A stretch of 25,175 nt of DNA from CAZCBN01 sp964496975 (GTDB taxonomy: Bacteria; Planctomycetota; Phycisphaerae; Phycisphaerales; UBA1924): contig CAZCBN010000040.1 of NCBI GenBank assembly GCA_964496975.1, positions 1 through 25,175 of the forward strand, written 5' to 3'. The translations under genes and the position numbers were made by a program. Shown here in pieces: positions 13,731-21,642 of the stretch. The number at the start of each line of letters is the position of its first letter. The stretch's first letter is position 1. A model generated the notes under the pieces. It made no database searches and had not been told where the DNA came from. It was given only the letters and a program-made list of their open reading frames with translations.

Positions 13731-14564
13731 ATGCTCTGGAGCAACCCAGCCGGCACCCCAGCCGGCAACCCAACCGGAACCCCGCGCACGCTCATCGCGG
13801 TGCCGGTGTACAACGAGGTGCGCACGGCCGAGCGCGTGCTCCGCGCCATCCGGGCCCACGCCGAGCACGTCCTGGTGATTGACGACGGCTCAACGGACGG
13901 CACCTCGGAGCTGCTCGACGCGCTCGCCCCGCGGCTGGGCCTCGACATCATCCGCCACGAGGGCAACGCGGGCTACGGGCACAGCCTCGTGAACGCCTTT
14001 CGGCGCGCGCACGCGAAGAAGTTTGACTGGCTCATCACGATGGACTGCGACGAGCAGCACGAGCCGGCGTCGATCCCGGCCTTCCTCGCCGCGGCGCAGC
14101 GCGACGACCTCGACATCATCTCCGGCTCGCGCTATATGAGCGACGGCCTGCCCCGCGTGGGCGAGGCCCCGGCCGACCGCCGCGCGATCAACAAGACCAT
14201 CACCGCCGAGATCAACAGCCGCCTCGGCCCGCTGCTCGGCGGCGGCCTGACCGACGCCTTCTGCGGCTTCAAGGCGCACCGCGTGAGCGCACTGCCCCTG
14301 CTCCGTCTCACCGACAACGGCTACGCCTTCCCCATGCAGTTCTGGGTGCAGATCGCCGCCAACGGCCTGCGCGTCGGCGAGCTGCCCGTGCGGCTCATCT
14401 ACAACGACCCCAATCGCACCTTTGGCTCGGGGCTGGATGACGCGGCGGTGCGCCTCGCGCACTACCGCTCGGTGCTGCACACCGAGCTGTGCCGCTGCGC
14501 CGACCGCTTGCCCGCCTCGGCGACGGCGGACCTGATCGTGCCGTGCGGCTGCGCAGGGAAGTGA
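13731..14564 (+). CDS. GT2-family glycosyltransferase (polyprenyl-phosphate sugar synthase type)
   Basis: This 277-residue GT-A enzyme would transfer a sugar from a nucleotide donor, probably to a lipid phosphate or glycan, at the cytosolic membrane face. The donor-binding strand is TLIAVPVYNE (20-29), followed by DDGSTDGT (51-58). The metal-binding motif is MDCDEQHEP (104-112), and GSRY (132-135) and DAFCGFK (175-181) complete the pattern seen in dolichyl-phosphate mannose synthase-like members. The FPMQFWVQ region and a segment resembling RLIYNDPNRTFG follow. There is no C-terminal membrane domain. A short tail with C254, C256, C272 and C274 (two CxC pairs) is unusual. The ATG at 13731 has GGGAG 8 nt upstream. 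The frame is open further upstream, but without coding character. Confidence 0.9.
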   Translation: MLWSNPAGTPAGNPTGTPRTLIAVPVYNEVRTAERVLRAIRAHAEHVLVIDDGSTDGTSELLDALAPRLGLDIIRHEGNAGYGHSLVNAFRRAHAKKFDWLITMDCDEQHEPASIPAFLAAAQRDDLDIISGSRYMSDGLPRVGEAPADRRAINKTITAEINSRLGPLLGGGLTDAFCGFKAHRVSALPLLRLTDNGYAFPMQFWVQIAANGLRVGELPVRLIYNDPNRTFGSGLDDAAVRLAHYRSVLHTELCRCADRLPASATADLIVPCGCAGK

Positions 14565-14625
14565 CGGGCGTCGGCGGAGCGTTTCTCACAGAAGCGAAGG
14601 CGGCACGCGACGGTCGCGATGCAAC

Positions 14626-14770
14626 GGCGAACGCGGAGGGGCGGAGTGGGGGCGCGGAGGCCGCGGGAGGTCGTTGCGCGCCGAGACACCGTGTCGTGCG
14701 GCGAGGCACCCCGGGTCGTCTGTCTCAGGGCCTTTGCCGCGCACGGCGACCTTCGCGACTCCGCGTCGTC
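14626..14770. repeat. Dispersed fold-back repeat, copy 2
   Basis: The left part has GAACGCGGAGG, GCGGAG and GCGCGGAG followed by CCGCGG, in the same order and with nearly the same spacing as the element at 10889. The right part has GCGACTCCGCGTCGTCGCG (about 14756-14774), complementary in character to the left part. It occupies the 267-bp gap between the convergent glycosyltransferase and copper-protein genes. I see no gene in that gap. Confidence 0.5.
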
Positions 14771-14831
14771 GCGTTCCTGATCGCGGATCGTCGTATGAGT
14801 GCCCGCGAGGCGCGGCGCTCGGCTGCGGAGG

Positions 14832-15308
14832 TCAGGGCTGCGTTGGCGCGGGCTGGGCTGGCGCAGGCTGGGTCGGCGCGGGCGGCGTTTCGCCCGGCAT
14901 CTCGGCGATGTCGGTCACGCGGTAGAGCACGCCGGTCTTGGTCCACTTCACGGCGAAGGTGAACTGGATCGGGTCGCCGGGCTGCAGGCCTTCGAGGGAG
15001 AGTCCCGGCGCGAGGTCGGGGAAGGGCATCTGCATGGCCTTCATGCCGGCGGTGCCGTCGGCGTTCTGGTGCACGTTGCCGTCGCGGCCGACGAAGCCCG
15101 GGATGTCCTCGTGCGCGATGACAAGGTCGGTGGGCGGCACGCTGTCGCTCGGCAGGCTGACGACGCGGCCCTTGATGCCGACGTAGGTCTGGTCTGGGGC
15201 GGTGAGCGGGTCGGCGGCTGCGTCAGGCGCGGGCGACTTGCCACAGGCGGCAACGAACAGCACCCCGGCGAGGCAGGGCAGCGACACGACGGCACGGAAT
15301 GACAGCAT
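14832..15308 (-). CDS. CusF-like copper-binding lipoprotein
   Basis: The 158-residue protein starts with a lipoprotein signal: hydrophobic 6-21, then VAAC with the lipid-bearing C22. It is therefore predicted to be anchored on the periplasmic side of a membrane. The core resembles the CusF/SCO-associated copper-binding domain: a GRVVSLP strand, HEDIPGFV (H66), KAMQMPF (M92 and M94) and LQPGDPIQFTFAVKW. Such domains bind copper through His and Met and pass it to export pumps or cytochrome oxidase assembly. Between H66 and the Met motif lie about 20 extra residues with another His (H80). The tail is PPAPTQPAPAQPAPTQP. The ATG at 15308 follows GGAG by 9 nt. It lies 83 nt downstream of the next minus-strand gene, so the two are probably co-transcribed. 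No copper pump is in view. Confidence 0.8.
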   Translation of the reverse strand: MLSFRAVVSLPCLAGVLFVAACGKSPAPDAAADPLTAPDQTYVGIKGRVVSLPSDSVPPTDLVIAHEDIPGFVGRDGNVHQNADGTAGMKAMQMPFPDLAPGLSLEGLQPGDPIQFTFAVKWTKTGVLYRVTDIAEMPGETPPAPTQPAPAQPAPTQP

Positions 15309-15391
15309 GGCGGGTGCTCCGAGCGTGCGGCAGGCACCGGGTGGGACTGGGTGCCACGGACGCGACCCGGAGGGGTCGCGGGTGGTGCCGG

Positions 15392-15736
15392 TTAGGCCCG
15401 CTCGATGGAAAGATAGTCGGCCACGGACGAGAGGTCCGGGGCGATGTCGAACGTGAAGGGCATGGTCCACGTCTTGCCCGGGGCGACGCGGACGATGCGG
15501 GCGGGCTTCTCGCGGGCGACCCACCAGCGGTTGCCGCGGACGTAGCGGTTCTTGCGACGCTCGCGGAGCTCCTGGGCGCGACGCAGGCCGCGGACGGCGG
15601 CGGGGTCGCGACGCATCAGACGCTCGATGGTCTTCACGGCGCCCTCGGCCCGGGGCTCGCGGAGGACGGTGCACCGGACGGTTTGACCGGCGGCGAGGCT
15701 CGAGACGGGCGTGGAAGCGGGGGCGGTGGTCGTCAT
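15392..15736 (-). CDS. Small basic protein of unknown function
   Basis: The 114-residue protein has a highly basic helical middle (about 28-66: a KTIERLMRR segment, then RRAQELRERRKNR) followed by YVRGNRWWVAREKPARIVRV and a C-terminal segment with APGKTWTMPF and PDLSSVADYLSI. I have a weak impression of related short proteins in planctomycetes sharing the RGNRWW...DLxSVxxYL pattern, but cannot name a family. It has no signal peptide or membrane helix. Basic character suggests nucleic acid or ribosome contact; this is inference only. The ATG at 15736 has a weak CAGG upstream. The TAA stop is followed after 83 nt by the copper-protein gene. Confidence 0.65.
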   Translation of the reverse strand: MTTTAPASTPVSSLAAGQTVRCTVLREPRAEGAVKTIERLMRRDPAAVRGLRRAQELRERRKNRYVRGNRWWVAREKPARIVRVAPGKTWTMPFTFDIAPDLSSVADYLSIERA

Positions 15737-16083
15737 GTGGTGGCCTGTCCGTCGGGTCAGGGTGTTGCGTCAGTGTGCCTGAACGGGCTGTCGTCCGCGT
15801 GGCGTTGCCGACGCCGGCGAGCGCTCGGGCTCGTTCGTTCGGAGGTCGGAAGGGCCCCGCGGCCCATCGGCGTTCCGCCCCGGATGCGGCCCAGCGTGGG
15901 CCCAGCGGGACCGCAACTGTAGACGCCCTCCGGCATGGGTCCAGCGCCGACGCCCGACCGATGGCCCGCCGACGCCCCGCCCGGCCCCGGCGATCGGGGA
16001 AGTTCCTAAACTCTGGGCAAGGCGGGTTCGGCAGGCGCTGCTGCACCGCGATGGATTCCTCGCTCTCGGATGGTGCACGCGAC
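15737..16083. other. Divergent intergenic region without identified signals
   Basis: This 347-bp GC-rich spacer lies between the minus-strand basic-protein gene and the plus-strand MEMO-family gene. I found no RNA gene, no clear repeat and no convincing promoter. A small stem, CCCCG-GCGAT-CGGGG, lies near 15984-15998. Confidence 0.4.
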
Positions 16084-17487
16084 ATGGCCGACGCTTCTGA
16101 TCAGCCCGGTTTGGGCCGTCAACCCGAACAGCAGCCTTCTCAGCCCCGGTTTGTGCCGGGTGCCCCGCATATGGAGCGGCCCAGGCTGAGGCCGCTGCGG
16201 GGGTTCCCGATGCCGGCCCAGACGCCGGACGGCAAGCAGCACGTGTTTTTGGGGCTGGCGGACTCGCAGCAGATCTCGCCCAAGATCGTCGCGACGGCGC
16301 AGGAAGTGCGCTTTGTCCTGCCGTTGATGGATGGGTCGCGTGGGCTGGACCAGATCGTGGCGGAGATCGGTCGGGGGCTGCAGCGGCCGTTTTTGGAGCA
16401 GCTTGTCGCGCAGCTTGACGACGCGGGGCTGATCTTTGGGCCGACGTTTGACGCGCTGATGGCGAAGATGCGGGCCGACTTTGACGCGTCGGAGACGCTG
16501 CCGCCGGGCTCGACGGCCCAGGTGGCGGACGCGCTGGTGATGCAGAAGTACGGCGAGCAGGCGACCGAGGCCCAAAAGCTGGAGCACGGCGGGACCGAGC
16601 TGGCGGCGATGCTGGACCGGTGGATCGACGCGTCGCTGAAGAACGCGCCGGACCCCAGCTTTGATGCGCTGCCGGCGGCGGTGGTGGCGCCGCACATCGA
16701 CTACATGCGGGGGTGGATGAACTATGCCCAGATCTGGGGGAGGCTCCGGGTTGCGGATCGGCCGGACCGGGTGCTGATTCTGGGGACGAATCACTTTGGG
16801 CAGTCCACGGGGGTGTGTGCCTGCAACAAGGGGTATGAGTCGCCGATCGGCGTGAGCCCGGTTGCGGGGGATCTTTTGGCGGCGTTGCAGGCCCGGCTGG
16901 GGTCGCCGCTGGTGGAGCGGGTGCTGGAGCACCGGTACGACCACGAGCGGGAGCACTCGATTGAGTTGCAGATCCCGTGGATCCAGCACTGCTTGGGGCG
17001 GGGCGGGGACGGGGGGTACATCCCGGTTTTGGGGATTTTGATCCACGACCCGGCGGTGAACAACGGGGAGAGCTACGACGGGAACGGGGTTGGATTTACG
17101 GAGTTTGTCGGGGCGATGGAGGGCGCGCTGGCGGATGTGGGGGGGCGGACGCTGATCGTGTGCTCGGCGGACCTGTCGCACTGCGGGCCGGCGTTTGGGG
17201 ACCAGGTGGTTTTGTCGGGGGAGACGGCGGAGGGGAAGGCGGAGCTGGAGCGGATCACGTCGCACGACCGGGAGATGGTGCAGACGGTGCTGGAGGGTCG
17301 GGGGGACGACCTGGTGTCGTCGATGGCGTGGCAGCAGAACCCGACGCGGTGGTGCTCGGTGGGGGCGCTCGTGGCGGCGTTGAAGCTGGCGAAGCCGACG
17401 AAGGTGCGGCTGCTGAACTACGTGGCGGCGGTGGACCAGCAGGGGACGACGCTGGTGTCGCACGCGGCGATGGTGATGACGGCGTAA
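16084..17487 (+). CDS. MEMO-family protein (AmmeMemoRadiSam protein B-like) with N-terminal extra domain
   Basis: The C-terminal part (about 198-467) is a MEMO domain, related to dioxygenases and to the B component of the AmmeMemoRadiSam system. The metal/active-site set seems complete: APHIDY (H204), GTNHFG (H237), EHSIELQIPW (290-299), SADLSHCG (D363, H366) and RWCSVGAL (C424, matching the family cysteine). Its biochemical role is unsettled. Residues about 50-140 form an extra helical domain with ISPKIVATAQEVRFVLPLMDG and LDQIVAEI, resembling PqqD-like or winged-helix modules that bind peptides; this is tentative. The A (AMMECR1) and radical SAM partners are not adjacent. The start is uncertain: ATGs at 16051, 16084 and 16171 are all in frame with weak ribosome-binding sites. 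Codons end mostly in G. Confidence 0.88.
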   Translation: MADASDQPGLGRQPEQQPSQPRFVPGAPHMERPRLRPLRGFPMPAQTPDGKQHVFLGLADSQQISPKIVATAQEVRFVLPLMDGSRGLDQIVAEIGRGLQRPFLEQLVAQLDDAGLIFGPTFDALMAKMRADFDASETLPPGSTAQVADALVMQKYGEQATEAQKLEHGGTELAAMLDRWIDASLKNAPDPSFDALPAAVVAPHIDYMRGWMNYAQIWGRLRVADRPDRVLILGTNHFGQSTGVCACNKGYESPIGVSPVAGDLLAALQARLGSPLVERVLEHRYDHEREHSIELQIPWIQHCLGRGGDGGYIPVLGILIHDPAVNNGESYDGNGVGFTEFVGAMEGALADVGGRTLIVCSADLSHCGPAFGDQVVLSGETAEGKAELERITSHDREMVQTVLEGRGDDLVSSMAWQQNPTRWCSVGALVAALKLAKPTKVRLLNYVAAVDQQGTTLVSHAAMVMTA

Positions 17488-17640
17488 GGACGCGCCCGCG
17501 CCGGGATGGCTGCGCAGGATCGCGCGGGGTTTGGTCACGGGCTCGTCACGGGGGAGGGGCTGGGACGAGCCGGGGCTGGGCGTGGACGAAAGGGATCGGG
17601 TAGACCTGCGTTGGCGACGGCCGGTGCGGGGCGTCGGCGG

Positions 17641-17691
17641 GTGGCTTTGGGACGTGCGTGGCTTTGAGACGCGGGTGGCTTTGGGAAGAAC
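17641..17691 (+). repeat. 17-bp tandem repeat upstream of the pilM-like operon
   Basis: Three adjacent 17-bp units start at 17641, 17658 and 17675, each beginning GTGGCTTTG(G/A)GA. They end 60 bp before the pilM-like start codon, in a 264-bp gap that holds no gene. Position suggests a promoter-proximal or leader element, but replication slippage would also explain them. Confidence 0.75.
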
Positions 17692-17751
17692 GGCGATGGG
17701 TCCGTGCGTCCGGATGGGGCGCGGAGACCCTTGAACGGCAGGGGTGCTGGC

Positions 17752-19917
17752 ATGGCGACGAACGTGTGCTGGGGCATCGAGGTCGGGGCGGGCGCGGTGA
17801 AGGCCGTGAAGCTGGAGGCCGACGAGGGTCGGGTGAGCGTGGCGGACTTCGCGGTGATCCCTCACCCGAAGGTGCTGAGCACGCCGGACCTGGACGTGGA
17901 CGACGCGGTGCGGGTGGCGCTTGGGGCGCTCGTGTCGCAGCGGGACCTGAGCGGTGCGACGCTGGCGGTGAGCGTGCCGGGGCACCAGAGCTTCGCGCGG
18001 TTCGCGAAGCTTCCGCCGGTGGAGAAGAAGAAGGTCCCGGACATCGTGAAGTTCGAGGCGGTGCAGCAGATCCCCTTCCCGATCACGGACGTGGAGTGGG
18101 ACTATCAGACGTTTGTCAGCCCGGACTCGCCCGAGGTGGAGGTGGGGATCTTCGCGGTGACGCGGGCGAAGATCATGGAGAAGCTGGCGCAGTTGAACGA
18201 CGTGGGGCTGACGCCGGAGCTGGCGACGCTGAGCCCGGTGGCGGTGTACAACGCGCTGGCGTACGACCTTGAGTTCACGGAGAAGACGCCCGGCACGATC
18301 ATCATGGACGTGGGGACGACGGCGACGGACCTGATCTTCGCCGACCAGGGGCGGGTGTGGGTCGCGACGTTCCCGGTGGGCGGTCACGCGTTCACCGATG
18401 CGCTGGTGGGCTCGTTCAAGCTGAGCTACAGCAAGGCGGAGAAGCTGAAGCGCGAGGCGGAGCAGACCAAGCACGCGCGGCATGTCTTTCAGGCGATGCG
18501 GCCGGTGTTCACCGACCTGGTGCAGGAGGTGCAGCGGCGCATGGGCTTCTATCAGAACAGCCACCCGGGGGCGGAGATCAAGCGGCTGATCGGCGTGGGG
18601 AGCACGTTCCAGCTGCCGGGGCTTCGGAAGTATCTGAAGCAGCAGCTCGGCATCGAGGTGTACAGGCTTGAGGAGTTCAAGCGGCTGACGGTGGAGGGCC
18701 CGCGGAAGTCGGAGTTTGACGCGGCGGCCGGGGGGCTGGCGACGGCGGTGGGGCTCGCGCTGCAGGGGCTCGGGCGGGGGACGCTGAACGCGAACGTGAT
18801 GCCGGTGGCGGTGCTGCGCGACAGCATGTGGAAGCGCAAGCGCGTGTGGTTCGGCGCGGCGGCGGGCGTGGCGGCGGCGACGGGGGCGGTGATGCTGCTG
18901 CGGCCTCTGCTGGACTCGTCGGCGGTGGCGTCGGCCACGCGGGCGGAGAGCGTGGCGCGGGCGGTGTCGCTGGCGGGGCAGCTCAGCGGCGAGGCGAACT
19001 CGCAGGGGCTGACCGAAGGCGCCGAGGGCGACCTGACGGCGGCGAAGATCGTCGCGCTGGCGACGACGCCCGAGGTGATGGCGAACCTGTCGCGCGACCT
19101 CGGGCTGCTGACGGCGGCGGCGGTTGAGGCGGCGGCCGGGCAGAGCGTGCCGGCGGAGGTGGCGGCGACGCCGCTGACGCTGGTGCGGCTCGCGACGGCG
19201 TACGAGGTACCGGCGGCGGCGGGCGAGGGCGACCCGTTCGCCGAGCCCACGTATGCCGAGGAGCCGACGTACGGCGCGGAGGGGGAGGAGCAGCCCTCGG
19301 GTGAGGGCGGCGAAGGGGGCGCGGGCACGGACGGGCCCGAGACCGAGCAGATCGACATCACGAAGCGGCGGCGGGTGATGGTGACGGCGGAGTTTCGGAC
19401 GGGGCACCCGGACGCGCGGCGGTTCGCACGCGAGACGCTCGCGGCGTGGCTCCGGGCGAACGCGACGCGCGAGGGCGTGCCGTACACGGTGTATGTGCCG
19501 GAGGACGGGGTGGAGGTGGTGCTGGCGGGGCAGACGGCGCCGAACGCGGGCTTCGGCGGCGCGGCGCCGGCCGGGTCGCGGGTGACGTTCGGCGGGGCAC
19601 GCGGGGGCGGGCCCGCGGCGCCTCCGGGCTTTGGGCGTGAGGAGGAGCGGGGGGGCGGCCGGTTTGCGGGTGGGCCTCCGGGGGCGCCGCCTGGGGGAGG
19701 GTTCGCGGCGCCGCCGGCGTGGGGCGGGGCGGCGGCCCCGGCCTCGGGCGGGGCGGAGCCTGAGGTGAGCGAGACGGAGCTGTTGCAGAAGTTGGAGTCG
19801 CTGGCGCCGGTGGCGGCGCCTCCGGTTGGGCCGGCGGGTGCGACGGTTGTGCTGCGTTGGGCGCTGCTGCTGCCCGAGCCGGTGGCGGCGACGGGCGGGG
19901 AGGAGAACCAGGGATGA
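17752..19917 (+). CDS. pilM: PilM-type actin-fold ATPase fused to membrane helix and extracytoplasmic region (GspL-like)
   Basis: Residues 1-355 form a PilM domain, the cytosolic ATP-binding platform protein of type IV pili. They include WGIEVGAGAVKAVKLE (phosphate-1, 7-22), LPPVEKKKVPDIVKFEAVQQIPFPI (87-111 region), MDVGTTATDLI (185-195, phosphate-2) and IGVGSTFQLPGL (280-291, adenosine loop). Ordinary PilM has about 350 residues and stops here. This 721-residue protein continues through a membrane helix (about 366-386) into a long outer region with a helical part, an acidic Pro/Glu-rich linker (about 485-530), a small αβ segment, a Gly/Pro/Arg-rich linker with EERGGGRFAGG, and a final β-like segment. 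The layout is that of GspL of type II secretion, or of PilM fused to PilN. AGGGG lies 8 nt before the ATG. The stop overlaps the next start (ATGA). Confidence 0.88.
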   Translation: MATNVCWGIEVGAGAVKAVKLEADEGRVSVADFAVIPHPKVLSTPDLDVDDAVRVALGALVSQRDLSGATLAVSVPGHQSFARFAKLPPVEKKKVPDIVKFEAVQQIPFPITDVEWDYQTFVSPDSPEVEVGIFAVTRAKIMEKLAQLNDVGLTPELATLSPVAVYNALAYDLEFTEKTPGTIIMDVGTTATDLIFADQGRVWVATFPVGGHAFTDALVGSFKLSYSKAEKLKREAEQTKHARHVFQAMRPVFTDLVQEVQRRMGFYQNSHPGAEIKRLIGVGSTFQLPGLRKYLKQQLGIEVYRLEEFKRLTVEGPRKSEFDAAAGGLATAVGLALQGLGRGTLNANVMPVAVLRDSMWKRKRVWFGAAAGVAAATGAVMLLRPLLDSSAVASATRAESVARAVSLAGQLSGEANSQGLTEGAEGDLTAAKIVALATTPEVMANLSRDLGLLTAAAVEAAAGQSVPAEVAATPLTLVRLATAYEVPAAAGEGDPFAEPTYAEEPTYGAEGEEQPSGEGGEGGAGTDGPETEQIDITKRRRVMVTAEFRTGHPDARRFARETLAAWLRANATREGVPYTVYVPEDGVEVVLAGQTAPNAGFGGAAPAGSRVTFGGARGGGPAAPPGFGREEERGGGRFAGGPPGAPPGGGFAAPPAWGGAAAPASGGAEPEVSETELLQKLESLAPVAAPPVGPAGATVVLRWALLLPEPVAATGGEENQG

Positions 19918-21482
19918 TGCCGGCGATTCTGAAGTGGCTCAAGTCGAACGTGCTGATCGTCGTGCTGGCGGTGCTGACGCTGGTGCTGCCGGCGGCGGGG
20001 ATCGCGGGCGCGGTGATCTGGAACGGGTCGATCCGCAAGGGGCTCGAGGAAGAGTTCAAGAAGGAGAAGAGCAAGTTCACGGGCGCGCAGCGGGTGACGT
20101 ACGTCATCCCGAAGATCAGCGAGGACGAGACGCTGCCGGAGCTGTCGCGGCCGCCGAACGCCCGCGTGAGCGAGTGGGTGAAGGCGGAGCGCGCGAAGCG
20201 GCAGGCGGAGATCGACGCGGTGATCACGCGGGCGGTCGGGCTGAACCTCGCGGGCCGCGGGGTGCTGTTGAAGGGGCTGTTCCCGAAGGCGGAGAACCCG
20301 CGGGAAGAGCGGCGGCTGGTGGACGAGCTGCTGGAGGGCATCGCGCTGGGCGAGGACGGGCACACCGTCTACGAGCGGCTCTTCGCGGGCGTGAACGCGG
20401 GCGGGCCGGCGGATGCGCTGGAGGTGGCGCGGAGCGTCTTTGAGACGGCGGAGCGCGAGCGGGACAAGCTGGCGGACGCCGCCGGGACGATGAAGCCCGA
20501 GGACGAGGCGGCGCTGAGCGCGAAGCTGCGCGACGTGCGGCTCTCGGCGGCGGTGAGCCGTGCGGAGGAGCTGTCGCTGTACGCCGATCCGGTGGAGGTG
20601 CTGACGGGCGTGCCGACGCGGGCGGCGCTGGCGTTGACGGCGTCGGCCGGTGGCGGGGTGGGCGGTGGCGCAGGCGGGGCTCCGCCGGCGGGCGGGCCCG
20701 CGGGCTTTGCGGCCGAGGGCTTCAGCGTGGTGCCGGTGCTGGGGTGGACGGACCCGGCCGGGCGGCCCGGGCTGGCGCAGGCGTTCAACTGGCAGGCGGA
20801 CTATTGGGTGGTGGAGGACGTGCTCGCGGCGGTGAAGCGGGCGAACACGGACGACGCGGGGCTGCTGACGGAGACGCCTCGGTCGACGGTGAAGCGGATC
20901 GACGCGATTCGGATCGAGGCGCTGCCGCTGCCGAGCGCGGACGCGGGGGGCGCGGACCCGTTCGCGGGCGGCGGGCCGGCGTCGTTCGGCGGGCGGGGTC
21001 GCGAGGAGGAGGAGGGCAGCTACGGCGCGCCGCCGCCGCCGTCGGGCCGGGTGGCCGGTGGCGGTGGGTTTGGGGCGGATCCGGGCTTCGGCAGCGACCC
21101 GTCGTCGGGCGGTGGGGCGACGGGGCCGTTTGCGCCGGCGTTCACCGGGCACGCGAGCGGGCCTGAGAACCAGGTGTACGACGCGCGGCGGGTGCTGCTG
21201 ACGGCGGTGGTGGCGTCGGAGCGGTTGCCGCGGCTGGTGCGGGCGATCGGTGAGACGAACCTGATGACCGTGGTGGGGATGCAGGCGCAGGAGGTCGACG
21301 TCTGGAGCGACCTGGCGCAGGGGTACTACTACGGCGACGAGCACGTGGTGCGGGTGACGCTGGACATCGAGACGATCTGGCTCCGGCAGTGGACGGTGGA
21401 CGCGATGCCCGCGGCGGTGCAGACGGCCCTGGGCGTGCAGGCGCCGGTGGACGAGGTGGCGGAGGAGGGCGCGCAGCCCTGA
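19914..21482 (+). CDS. Single-pass membrane protein, PilN/PilO- or GspM-like by context
   Basis: The 522-residue protein has a short cytosolic end, one membrane helix (about 12-36) and a large outer part. A charged helical stretch (GLEEEFKKEKSKF and on to about 125) may form a coiled coil. Further helices follow to about 235, then a Gly/Ala/Pro linker, a compact segment (SVVPVLGWTDP to ALPLP, about 265-345), a second Gly-rich linker with GREEEEGSYGAPPPPSG, and a final αβ segment (YDARRVLLTAVVASERLPRLVRAI to ETIWLRQW). The last resembles the ferredoxin-like fold of PilO/GspM at the level of pattern only. The ATG overlaps the pilM stop, and GGAG lies 9 nt upstream, so translation is probably coupled. 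A second ATG follows directly at 19917. Confidence 0.8.
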   Translation: MMPAILKWLKSNVLIVVLAVLTLVLPAAGIAGAVIWNGSIRKGLEEEFKKEKSKFTGAQRVTYVIPKISEDETLPELSRPPNARVSEWVKAERAKRQAEIDAVITRAVGLNLAGRGVLLKGLFPKAENPREERRLVDELLEGIALGEDGHTVYERLFAGVNAGGPADALEVARSVFETAERERDKLADAAGTMKPEDEAALSAKLRDVRLSAAVSRAEELSLYADPVEVLTGVPTRAALALTASAGGGVGGGAGGAPPAGGPAGFAAEGFSVVPVLGWTDPAGRPGLAQAFNWQADYWVVEDVLAAVKRANTDDAGLLTETPRSTVKRIDAIRIEALPLPSADAGGADPFAGGGPASFGGRGREEEEGSYGAPPPPSGRVAGGGGFGADPGFGSDPSSGGGATGPFAPAFTGHASGPENQVYDARRVLLTAVVASERLPRLVRAIGETNLMTVVGMQAQEVDVWSDLAQGYYYGDEHVVRVTLDIETIWLRQWTVDAMPAAVQTALGVQAPVDEVAEEGAQP

Positions 21483-21570
21483 GGTGGATGGTCCGCGGGG
21501 CCCGCGGGGGGGCTCGCGGGGCTCTTGGGCGCGCGTGGCGCGGCGGGCGTGGTGGGGTTTGGGGCTGGAG

Positions 21571-21630
21571 TGGACTGGCCTGGGTCGGACTGGGCTGGCC
21601 TGGGTTGGGCTGGGCGGGTTGGCGGTTGGA
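21571..21630 (+). repeat. 20-bp imperfect tandem repeat in intergenic gap
   Basis: Three 20-bp units rich in CTGG and TGGG follow one another; the first two share ACTGGCCTGGGTCGG / GCTGGCCTGGGTTGG. The 160-bp gap between the second and third genes of the operon otherwise holds nothing recognisable. A related TGGGCTGG-rich stretch encodes the Pro-rich tail of the copper lipoprotein near 14851. Confidence 0.65.
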
Positions 21631-21642
21631 GCGAGGTGAACG

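Noticed and set aside
16006..19407. Very long open frame on the minus strand (1133 codons)
   Set aside because: It lies antisense to the MEMO and pilM-like genes and the gap between them, and its Arg/His/Pro-rich product has no recognisable domain.
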